A DNA stretch of 29,682 bases from JAAKFL01 sp964629645. GTDB lineage: Bacteria; Chlamydiota; Chlamydiia; Chlamydiales; SLFE01. The notes under the pieces are model-generated. The model saw only the letters and a list, made by a program, of their open reading frames with translations, was not told where the DNA came from and did not search any database. The stretch covers positions 1 to 29,682 of the forward strand of contig CAZVSU010000026.1 of the NCBI GenBank assembly GCA_964629645.1. Direction: 5' to 3'. This document shows positions 22,741 through 29,682 of this stretch, one piece after another; the stretch's first letter is position 1, and the number at the start of each line of letters is the position of its first letter. The translations under genes were made by a program, and so were the position numbers.

Positions 22741-24276
22741 ATGAAAGAGTTACTTCTCAATATCGAGCAAAAAGAAATCCGAATGGCCTCTCTGAAGAAC
22801 GGGCAGCTTTTCGATCTGACAGTCGAAAGGAAACAGAAACGAAAACTAACCGGCAATATCTACCGCGGAAAAGTGACCAACATCCTCCACAACATTCAAT
22901 CCGCCTTTATCGACATTAATGAAGGGGAAAACGGCTTTATCCACATCACCGATATTATCGAAAACATCAAAAAATTTGAACAGACATTCGACCTTGATTT
23001 CGATCTCGATTACGACATTCAAAAAATGGATACCGAAAAGAAAAACGTCGACATCGAAGAGGTTCTCAAAAAAGATCAAACCGTCTTAGTTCAGGTGGTC
23101 AAAGAACCAATGGGAACAAAGGGGGCAAGGCTGACATCCAATATCTCGATCGCCGGCCGCTATCTTGTTCTCCTGCCGAACTCTTCGCATCGGGGGGTCT
23201 CTCGAAAGATCGAAGACCGCGCCACCAGAGAACGCCTGAAAAAGCTGATCCGCTCATTTGAAATGCCGCAAAAGATGGGCCTTATCTGTCGAACGGCGAG
23301 CAAGCATGCCACCGAAGACATGCTGGTCGACGAGGCGCATGAGCTCCTGGTGAGCTGGGAAGAGATCATGGAAAAGTTTAGAGATTCCGACAGGCCCAAG
23401 CTCCTCTATGAAGAATCAGACATCATCAAAAGAGCCGTCGAAATCGCAGTTGACAAGCGGTATGAACGTCTTTTGATCGACGAATACAAAACGTATCAGA
23501 TCTGCAAAAAATTGAATGAGCGCTACAGTCAAGAACACAGCCTGAAAGTCGAGTTTTATCGAGATAAAGTCCCGATGTTCGAGCGCTTCAACGTCGACCG
23601 GGAAATTGAAAAATCTCTTCGCAGAAAAATCTGGCTCCCCCATGGAGGCTACATCTTTTTTGAAAGAACCGAAGCCATGCATGTCGTGGATGTCAACTCC
23701 GGAAGAAGCACAACAAACGAATCTGACGTCGAAGAGTCGCTTGTCCGCATCAACTTGGAAGCGGCGGAAGAAATTGCCAGACAACTCAGACTGCGGAATG
23801 CCGGAGGGCTCATTGTAATTGACTTCATCGACATGCGCCTTCGAAAGAGCCAAAGACGCGTCCTCGAGAAGCTCAAAGAATGTGTCAAAGACGACACGTC
23901 AAAAACACGAATTCTTGGCATGAGCGAATTTGGACTTGTCGAGATGACAAGACAGAGAACAAGCAGTCCGCTCACTCAGCTTCTTTTCTGCGAATGTCCC
24001 TATTGCGGCGGGCGAGGGTTGATCAAATCACACGAAAGCTCATCAATTGAGATCGAACGGGCTCTCAAAAAAGCGATTCAGCATCATCAACAGTACGGAA
24101 TCCGCTTGAAAGTGCATCCTCATCTTTTCAGTTATCTTGAAAGGCACGATGTCGAAGACCTTATCTCTATGGCAAGCGATTTGAACGCCAAACTGGAATT
24201 TGAAACAAGCGACGATTTGCATTTGAACCAATACGAGTTTGTTTCCATGACCAACAATGAGTTAATCGAAGTATGA
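22741..24276 (+). CDS. rng: ribonuclease G/E family endoribonuclease (chlamydial CafE)
   Basis: 5'-end-sensing single-strand endoribonuclease for rRNA and mRNA processing, 511 aa. N-terminal S1 domain (about 36-125, RGKVTNILHNIQSAFIDI and GFIHITD); an RNase H-like and 5'-sensor region (KGARLTSNISIAGRYLVLLP); catalytic metal site with D317 in VVDVNSGRS and the IDFIDM aspartates D361/D364; Zn-link cysteines C419 and C422 in CPYCGGRG. There is no long disordered degradosome scaffold, so it is RNase G-like in size. The order with plsB and an M16 protease matches CT808-CT807-CT806. ATG 22741 has AGGA about 9 bases upstream, better than TTG 22735. It overlaps plsB by ATGA. Confidence 0.95.
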   Translation: MKELLLNIEQKEIRMASLKNGQLFDLTVERKQKRKLTGNIYRGKVTNILHNIQSAFIDINEGENGFIHITDIIENIKKFEQTFDLDFDLDYDIQKMDTEKKNVDIEEVLKKDQTVLVQVVKEPMGTKGARLTSNISIAGRYLVLLPNSSHRGVSRKIEDRATRERLKKLIRSFEMPQKMGLICRTASKHATEDMLVDEAHELLVSWEEIMEKFRDSDRPKLLYEESDIIKRAVEIAVDKRYERLLIDEYKTYQICKKLNERYSQEHSLKVEFYRDKVPMFERFNVDREIEKSLRRKIWLPHGGYIFFERTEAMHVVDVNSGRSTTNESDVEESLVRINLEAAEEIARQLRLRNAGGLIVIDFIDMRLRKSQRRVLEKLKECVKDDTSKTRILGMSEFGLVEMTRQRTSSPLTQLLFCECPYCGGRGLIKSHESSSIEIERALKKAIQHHQQYGIRLKVHPHLFSYLERHDVEDLISMASDLNAKLEFETSDDLHLNQYEFVSMTNNELIEV

Positions 24277-25274
24277 ACCGTTCTTTCAAACAGAAAATGG
24301 AGGTGGTCAGACAAACCATTCCTCCAAAATTTCAACGTTTGATGCAAAATTGCTACGACAATTATCGCCGCGTCATTTATAAAAACGAAACGCAATGGAA
24401 AAGGTTCGAAACCCTTTTCTGCGACTATCTCGATTTTGTGAAACAACACTTCGTCTCCCCGTTTAATTTTGAACCGTTTCACAAAAAGGTCAAAGAGCCT
24501 TTTGATTTCGAAGAGTTCAGCCTCGCCTTTATCCGTCCGCTGATCGTTTTTGAGCACTCCCACCTTTTAGGTCGAGCCTATCTTCAGGAGATCGAAACGG
24601 CCCTTGACCGAGGCGAAAACATCATTTTTCTTGCCAATCACCAAACAGAACCTGACCCGCAAATTCTCAATTTGATGCTGGAAAAAGAGCATCCCCGCTT
24701 AGCCAAAGAGATGATTTTTATTGCTGGAGACCGCGTTGTGACCGATCCGATGGCGATCCCCTCGAGCCTTGGGTGCCACCTTCTCTGCATCTATTCAAAA
24801 AAGCACATCGAAAGGCCTCCCGAACGAAAACAAGAGAAGCTCATGCACAATCAGAGAACAATGAAGATTATGAGCCAGCTCTTAAGCGAAGGGGGAAAAT
24901 GCATTTACGTCGCCCCGAGCGGCGGCAGAGATCGTCCGGACGAAACCGGCAAAGTAACAGTCGCCCGTTTCAATCCTCAAAGCATTGAAATGCTCCGATT
25001 GATGTCCCTTCAAGCCAGCCGCCCTACTCATTTTTACCCTCTTGCCCTCAGCACTTACGATATTCTTCCCCCTCCAAATAGCGTCGGGGGTGAACTCGGC
25101 GAAGAACGCACATCTAAAAGGGCGCCTGTCACGATCGCCTTTGGAAAAAAAATAGACATGGACGCTTTTCCCAATTTAGAGGGGCTAAGCAAAAAAGAAG
25201 CGCGCGAAAAGCGGGCCGATGCCATCTGGACTCTTGTCAGCAACTTGTATCAGCAGTCTCGCGAGATCAACTGA
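24273..25274 (+). CDS. plsB: glycerol-3-phosphate 1-O-acyltransferase, plant chloroplast type
   Basis: Acylates sn-glycerol 3-phosphate at position 1 to begin phospholipid synthesis. The 333-aa product has a helical N-terminal domain (1-95) and the acyltransferase domain with block I NHQTEPDP (H123 and D128 of the HX4D motif). Downstream are AGDRVVTDP and the block APSGGRDRPDE, typical of chloroplast ATS1 and of chlamydial PlsB; the shared plant/chlamydial form is well known. There are no membrane segments, so the enzyme is soluble or peripheral. It overlaps rne by ATGA and is co-transcribed with it. Its 3' end overlaps the next, opposite gene by 25 bases. Confidence 0.95.
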   Translation: MNRSFKQKMEVVRQTIPPKFQRLMQNCYDNYRRVIYKNETQWKRFETLFCDYLDFVKQHFVSPFNFEPFHKKVKEPFDFEEFSLAFIRPLIVFEHSHLLGRAYLQEIETALDRGENIIFLANHQTEPDPQILNLMLEKEHPRLAKEMIFIAGDRVVTDPMAIPSSLGCHLLCIYSKKHIERPPERKQEKLMHNQRTMKIMSQLLSEGGKCIYVAPSGGRDRPDETGKVTVARFNPQSIEMLRLMSLQASRPTHFYPLALSTYDILPPPNSVGGELGEERTSKRAPVTIAFGKKIDMDAFPNLEGLSKKEAREKRADAIWTLVSNLYQQSREIN

Positions 25275-25528
25275 ATCAGACTTTCCAAGGCCTTCCGCTT
25301 TTTCTCATCGAAAACGCAATCACCCTCGATCGCTTTTTTCTTGAGCTCGTCGATCTGACCCTTCAAATACTGCTGTTGTTCCGGGTGAAACCGAGCGATC
25401 GTCAATGCCGATTCAAAGGAGTTTTGTTTCACCATCTCTTCTATTGTCCTCATGCGGCCTCGTCTTAGCGGACATTCTCGGGCACACTCAAACGTGTAAA
25501 ATTTTGCAAGGGGAAACACCTGATTCAT
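25250..25528 (-). CDS. small hypothetical protein, convergent with plsB
   Basis: Not recognised. From ATG 25528, which has GAGAGG five bases upstream, it would encode 92 aa. ATG 25561 (103 aa) and 25612 (120 aa) are alternatives with poorer signals. The product is helical and charged, with CARECPLRRGRMRTIEEM near the N-terminus and a QQYLKGQIDELKKKA helix; no domain is identifiable. It fills the only gap between plsB and the M16 protease gene, on the opposite strand, and its stop lies inside plsB. Because the interval would otherwise be 364 bases of unexplained sequence, I regard it as probably real. Confidence 0.55.
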   Translation of the reverse strand: MNQVFPLAKFYTFECARECPLRRGRMRTIEEMVKQNSFESALTIARFHPEQQQYLKGQIDELKKKAIEGDCVFDEKKRKALESLIQLISRDC

Positions 25529-25638
25529 TTTGACCTCTCGTTCATAGATGAAGTCTTGCATTTTATCGCCGGCCAGATTTTTTGCGCAATTTAAGATCTT
25601 TGCTCGCCTCATTTAACTGCACATGCTACGGTTTCGAT

Positions 25639-28497
25639 ATGAACCCATCAAATATAATGCGCTTTTTTCTCCTCTCTGTTTTTTTCTCCCTCTCTTTATG
25701 CGGAGCCGGGGCTCAGGCAAGCCAGTCGACTCGCCCTGTACTTCACGCGTCCGAAAAGGAGGGGGAGGTTGCAAAGTTCGAGCTGGCAAACGACCTTCGC
25801 GTTCTTCTCATTTCCGATCCGAATCTCGATGTTTCCGCTGCTGCCCTTTCGGTGAAGGCAGGCAGTTGGGACGATCCGAAGCAGCATCCGGGCCTCGCTC
25901 ATTTTTTGGAGCACATGATCTTTATGGGAACGGAAAAGTACCCTGACGAAGCTGATTTTTCAAGTTTTGTCAAAAGTTATGGCGGGAAAACAAACGCCTT
26001 TACCGAAGATCAGTATACGACCTATCTTTTTGAAATTGATACAGACGGATTCCGCGGCGCTTTAAATCGCTTTGCAGAGTTTTTTAAAACCCCCCTTCTA
26101 AGATCCGGCAGCATGGAACGAGAAATTCAGGCCGTCGAACAAGAATTTGCCAGTCACAAACAACAAGATGATTCGAGACGAATCATGGTCTTTAAATCCC
26201 TTGGCCACCCCGACCACCCCTTTAGCCGCTTTAATTTTGGCAACCGGGCTTCCTTAAGTCATGCCACAACAGAAGACCTCAAAACCTTTTTTGAGACGCA
26301 CTACAGCGCCGATAAAATGACGCTTGTCGTTCTTTCTCCTCTTTCTCTTTCCAAGCTTGAAGGCATGGTGCGGGAAGACTTTTCCGATCTCGCTCATGAC
26401 AGGTCCAAAAGCGAACCCCCCAAAGGCCCCCTGTTTCCCGAGTCTCTTAATGGCCATATCCTGTACATCGACCCTATTCAAGACGAAAGCAAGATGATGA
26501 TGATATGGGAAATGCCCAAACTCTTTGCCGCATCTTTTGACGAAAGGCCCGATGAGCTGGTATGCCACGTCCTCGGACATGAAGGAAAAGAGAGCTTGCT
26601 TGAGGCTTTGAAAGAAGAGGGGCTTGCTTTGAACCTTGGCTGCGGGGGCATGAGGTGGAGTTTTGACGCGATGGCTTTTGTCTTAGACATTGGCCTGACG
26701 CCGAAAGGGGCAAGACATCCCGACCGTGTGGGTCAACGCGTGTTTGAAGCGATTGCGGCATTGAAGAAAAGTCCTTATCCGGCAGCTCTTTTTGAGGAAA
26801 TTCAAGCAAGTGGAAGGCTCACACTCAAATATCCGGAAAAGGAGGGTCCTTTTGAGGAAGTGACCAAGCATTCCCGCAACTTGCGCACCGAAGCCCTCAG
26901 CACCTACCCGCAAAAAACCAAGGTCATCCAAAAATATGACCCAAAGCTTGTCCGCAATTTTCTCGATCATTTAACGCCGAGTCAAGTCATCATCGAAGTG
27001 ACCGCAAAACCTTCCCTTACCGGGGTCGAGCCCGACCGGACAGAAACGTGGATGGGCACCCGTTTTGCAGTGCGCAAAATCCCGGACGATGTTTTGAAAA
27101 AGTGGAAGACGAAAGCTTTTAACCCTCGCATCACACTCCCCCCGCCTAATCCGATGATTCCTCGAAACCTAAAGATGATAGACAGATCCGTCAATCAATT
27201 GACCACAATTCAAAATGACCGCTTCGGAAAGGTGATCTGGGCTCCCGACACCCATTTTAACGTCCCGAAAATCAGTTGGACACTTCGCCTTTTGACTCCC
27301 GCCGTCGACACTGGTGATCCGAAATCCAATGTCCTGACGGACCTTTGGATCGAAACAATCAAGCAGGAGCTCAATCCGTTTGCCTACCTGGCAAAGCTCG
27401 GAGGATTGAACAGCGACATCACGCAAATCACAAACGGAGTGGAGCTGACGATCAACGGATTCAGCGAGCACGCCCCTCAATTTTTGGAACATGTCCTCTC
27501 CATCATGAAAAACCCGAAGCTTAACGAAGCGCGCTTCCACATGATCAAAAAAGCGCTTTTGGACAAGTATGGTAAAATCGAAACAGCGCAGCCCTATCTG
27601 CAAGCGATTGATCTTTTCAAAGACGTGCTTTATGACCACTACAGCACCGAACGGGATAAAGTCAAAGCATTGGATAGGATTAGCTTCGACGATTTCCAGC
27701 GCTTTGCGCAGTCATTTTTTAAGGAGACATTCTACGAGGCCCTTTTTTATGGAAACCTGACAAAAAGTGAAGCGGCCAGAGCCTCTCAAATTGCGCGGAC
27801 CACTCAAGAGGCTCCCTACACCCGAGTCAGAGAAAAAAAAGTTGCCGTATTTCCGGGGGATAAAGGACCATTTTACGTCGCGCGTGCAAAAGATGGAGCG
27901 GGCAGCGCCCTTTTGGTTGCCATCGAAGATCCTGATTTCTCTTTTCGTTCGCTGGCGATGCAGAAAATACTATCAAATCTGATATCCGGTCCCTTTTTCG
28001 ACGAGCTTCGGACCAAGCAACAGACCGCCTATTTGATTGCCAATTTGCACGAAGAAGTAGAAGGAAAATTCTTCTCTTTGTTTCTCCTCCAGTCTTTTTC
28101 ATACGCTCCCAAAGACCTCTTAGCCCGCGTGGAATTGTTTTTCGAATTTTTCCCGAAAATGCTGGACGAAACGCAATTTGAATCAGTCAGAAGCGCCCTC
28201 GTCAAAGAACTGAAGCGTCCTTTTGAAAGCGTTAAGAAAGAAGGAGAAGAGCTTGCCAAGCTCGCCTTTGACAAGGGGGGAGACTTTAATTGGCGCAAAA
28301 AAACGGCAGAAGCGGCAAAAGCCGTCTCGTTTGACGAGTTTGTCTTGTATGTCAATGCCTTTTTAGGAAAACAAAACCGAAGGCGTTTTGCCGTCTTGCT
28401 CAAGGGAAAGGGACCTCAAGAACTTTTCGAGTATCATAAGGCCCCTTCACTGGAATGGGTCAAAGAGCAGACAGAGTACAGAGAGCGCGCAAACTAA
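25639..28497 (+). CDS. ptr: insulinase-like M16 zinc protease, exported (pitrilysin family)
   Basis: Large 952-aa metalloprotease. A Sec signal peptide is visible (hydrophobic 9-24, ending near AQA-S), so it is probably periplasmic. The inverted zinc motif HFLEH gives ligands H88 and H92 with catalytic base E91, and E169 in VEQEF is the third ligand. The family's two-halved clamshell structure fits the length; the second half (from about 530) has no zinc motif, as expected. It corresponds to CT806 and follows plsB in Chlamydia too. The start at ATG 25639 is uncertain. ATG 25657 would also leave a signal peptide, while the upstream TTG would bury it. It converges on the outer-membrane gene with a 4-base overlap of stop codons. 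Confidence 0.93.
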   Translation: MNPSNIMRFFLLSVFFSLSLCGAGAQASQSTRPVLHASEKEGEVAKFELANDLRVLLISDPNLDVSAAALSVKAGSWDDPKQHPGLAHFLEHMIFMGTEKYPDEADFSSFVKSYGGKTNAFTEDQYTTYLFEIDTDGFRGALNRFAEFFKTPLLRSGSMEREIQAVEQEFASHKQQDDSRRIMVFKSLGHPDHPFSRFNFGNRASLSHATTEDLKTFFETHYSADKMTLVVLSPLSLSKLEGMVREDFSDLAHDRSKSEPPKGPLFPESLNGHILYIDPIQDESKMMMIWEMPKLFAASFDERPDELVCHVLGHEGKESLLEALKEEGLALNLGCGGMRWSFDAMAFVLDIGLTPKGARHPDRVGQRVFEAIAALKKSPYPAALFEEIQASGRLTLKYPEKEGPFEEVTKHSRNLRTEALSTYPQKTKVIQKYDPKLVRNFLDHLTPSQVIIEVTAKPSLTGVEPDRTETWMGTRFAVRKIPDDVLKKWKTKAFNPRITLPPPNPMIPRNLKMIDRSVNQLTTIQNDRFGKVIWAPDTHFNVPKISWTLRLLTPAVDTGDPKSNVLTDLWIETIKQELNPFAYLAKLGGLNSDITQITNGVELTINGFSEHAPQFLEHVLSIMKNPKLNEARFHMIKKALLDKYGKIETAQPYLQAIDLFKDVLYDHYSTERDKVKALDRISFDDFQRFAQSFFKETFYEALFYGNLTKSEAARASQIARTTQEAPYTRVREKKVAVFPGDKGPFYVARAKDGAGSALLVAIEDPDFSFRSLAMQKILSNLISGPFFDELRTKQQTAYLIANLHEEVEGKFFSLFLLQSFSYAPKDLLARVELFFEFFPKMLDETQFESVRSALVKELKRPFESVKKEGEELAKLAFDKGGDFNWRKKTAEAAKAVSFDEFVLYVNAFLGKQNRRRFAVLLKGKGPQELFEYHKAPSLEWVKEQTEYRERAN

Positions 28498-29486
28498 AAG
28501 GCTTTGCCCATGACGACTCCCCCTCCGAAACGAAGCGAATTTTTTCCCACGACGCGGGCCCTTTGGTCATCTTCTCTTGAATTCAACAAACCGGGCACAT
28601 AGCTCAAATAATCCATAAAAGCCTGTCCGCCAATGTAATAATCGCACCAGTTAAGAAGCAAAGCTCCCCGCAGGCCCGCTTGGTAGGCGGTTTCTTGCTT
28701 TGTTTCTATGACCCTCTGGAGGGGAAGAGCATCCGAAAGCGATCCCCAGGTCTGCAGTCCTGTGAATTCTGTGTGGGCGTGGTAGATGCCGAATCTTGGA
28801 ACAAGTGAGAGCGTCAAACAGCGGCAAAGCTCTTTAGTTGCCCCAAGCTCAAGAAGAGCCCCTCTGTACTGCGTGTTCAGATCTTCTGAGATGGTTCCGT
28901 TGTTAAAACCTGGTCCTACTTCGAAATTGATGAGCTGACTGACATAGTCTTGGTGACGGTAGAGATAACCAAACCCGATCGCCGAGAATAAGTCGAATCC
29001 ATAGCATGTCCGGTGCACGCCTCCGATCATCGCTTCAGTATGACTTTCCCAAATGCAGGAGCTGTAAAGGCTCGTTTGCGTCGAGGGCAGAATCCCGCCT
29101 ATCCCTCCCCCTTCAATTCCCCAGAGCTGGATAAGACCTTGACCATCGAGGCTCTCCGCTCTATTGCCAGAACATTGAAAATAAGAAGTGCTCGCATAAA
29201 GAAGCACCTCTTGCCCTAAACAAGAAAGCGCCGTATTCGGTCTTAGGCGGTAGCCAACAGTGCCCGTGTAGCGAGCCGTCAAAAAGCTGGGATCATAAAC
29301 CACTGCAGGGGTGTCATCCTCGTTCACGAGTCCGTAGAACCCAATATCCGGATCTTCAACATAGATTCCTTCCACTGCCGCATCCATAAAAAAACCACAC
29401 CCGTCTTGGGGGTAAAGAAGTAAGGAAGATTCAGCCGGTGATAAAGCTGTCAGCATTAAGACAAGTGCGCAATATAAACGTTTCAT
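28494..29486 (-). CDS. outer-membrane beta-barrel protein, cysteine-containing, chlamydial type
   Basis: The 330-aa protein has a signal peptide (1-18, cleavage likely after SPA), alternating amphipathic strands rich in aromatic residues and glycine throughout, and a terminal phenylalanine (VVMGKAF), the usual outer-membrane assembly signal. The mature part has eight cysteines, including DGCGF near the N-terminus and LCRC. This is compatible with the disulfide-linked envelope of Chlamydiae. It resembles the major outer-membrane-like porin families of environmental Chlamydiae in general layout, but I cannot assign a specific one. ATG 29486 has GGGAG six bases upstream. Its TAG stop overlaps the protease TAA stop. 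Confidence 0.82.
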   Translation of the reverse strand: MKRLYCALVLMLTALSPAESSLLLYPQDGCGFFMDAAVEGIYVEDPDIGFYGLVNEDDTPAVVYDPSFLTARYTGTVGYRLRPNTALSCLGQEVLLYASTSYFQCSGNRAESLDGQGLIQLWGIEGGGIGGILPSTQTSLYSSCIWESHTEAMIGGVHRTCYGFDLFSAIGFGYLYRHQDYVSQLINFEVGPGFNNGTISEDLNTQYRGALLELGATKELCRCLTLSLVPRFGIYHAHTEFTGLQTWGSLSDALPLQRVIETKQETAYQAGLRGALLLNWCDYYIGGQAFMDYLSYVPGLLNSREDDQRARVVGKNSLRFGGGVVMGKAF

Positions 29487-29578
29487 GTAGACTCCCTTTT
29501 ATTTTAGAAAACAGGTCGGGCATATCCATGCCGGACTTAAAAGTTTTAACGTGTATCACGATTTTTTGCGAGGAGATT

Positions 29579-29682
29579 ATGTTCCGGACCCTTGTTTCTC
29601 TCACGGTTTTATTTATGAGCAGCGGACCTTTGACGGCTCAGCTTTCCGAGCCTCCGAATCATGTAAGGGAATTGGTCGCACC
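29579..29682 (+). CDS. start of a secreted protein, cut by the window end
   Basis: ATG 29579 follows AGGAG by three bases, a close but convincing ribosome binding site. The first 34 codons, all open, give MFRTLVSLTVLFMSSGPLTA followed by a polar stretch: a typical Sec signal peptide with cleavage likely after LTA. The remainder lies outside the window, so the product is unknown. It is divergent from the outer-membrane gene. The 92-base gap contains a small hairpin, GGCAT-ATCC-ATGCC, around 29518-29531. Confidence 0.65.
   Translation, partial: MFRTLVSLTVLFMSSGPLTAQLSEPPNHVRELVA

Noticed and set aside
1..29682. CRISPR array, insertion sequence, integrase or tRNA gene
   Set aside because: No regularly spaced repeats, transposase or recombinase motifs, or tRNA-like sequences were seen on either strand.

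Overview
The window most likely comes from an environmental, amoeba-associated member of the Chlamydiae. Two blocks reproduce the Chlamydia trachomatis gene order known from the literature. One is glyA-clpP-dapF-UPF0158 (CT432 to CT429). The other is rpmF/DUF177 with rne/cafE-plsB-ptr (CT810/809 and CT808 to CT806). The 498-residue GlyA, the plant-type PlsB, the SEC-C methionine aminopeptidase and the CT398-like zinc-ribbon protein are also chlamydial. Base composition looks close to half GC by eye, higher than in most Parachlamydiaceae. Together with the F-box protein this would suit a Criblamydiaceae-like organism such as Estrella, but that placement is inference.

Layout. From 1 to 1033 lies map. 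From 1124 to 9540 (minus strand) lies a four-helix membrane/coiled-coil gene and then a tightly packed chemosensory operon. In transcription order the operon is a 77-aa unknown, CheW, CheR-TPR, CheW, CheA-REC, CheB and a response regulator with a PP2C phosphatase output. From 9644 to 13202 a three-gene cassette with ATGA overlaps encodes an M20 peptidase, a class-III aminotransferase and arginine N-succinyltransferase. From 13291 to 15620 lie a YbiT-type ABC-F protein and a SpoU/TrmH methyltransferase. An F-box protein follows at 15739-16554, convergent with the RNase P RNA gene (minus). The CT398-like zinc-ribbon gene is upstream of rnpB. From 17951 to 21813 come glyA, clpP, dapF and a UPF0158 protein carrying an AT-hook. 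A bidirectional terminator separates these from rpmF and DUF177 (minus). From 22741 to 28497 lie RNase G/E, plsB, a small antisense-oriented hypothetical and an M16 protease. A cysteine-containing outer-membrane protein (minus) and the first 34 codons of a secreted protein (plus) end the window.

The standout is the chemosensory operon. Its order and domain content match the Pseudomonas Wsp surface-sensing pathway (WspB, C, D, E, F, R). The wspA receptor gene is absent, and the diguanylate-cyclase output of WspR is replaced by an RsbU/SpoIIE-type serine phosphatase on what looks like a true WspR receiver. This predicts a chemoreceptor-type array signalling into the Rsb partner-switching network of Chlamydiae rather than into c-di-GMP. 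Degenerate phosphotransfer parts in CheA and CheB support a rewired pathway. The other genes are mostly conserved housekeeping: peptidoglycan precursor and D-amino-acid enzymes, proteolysis, RNA processing and lipid synthesis.
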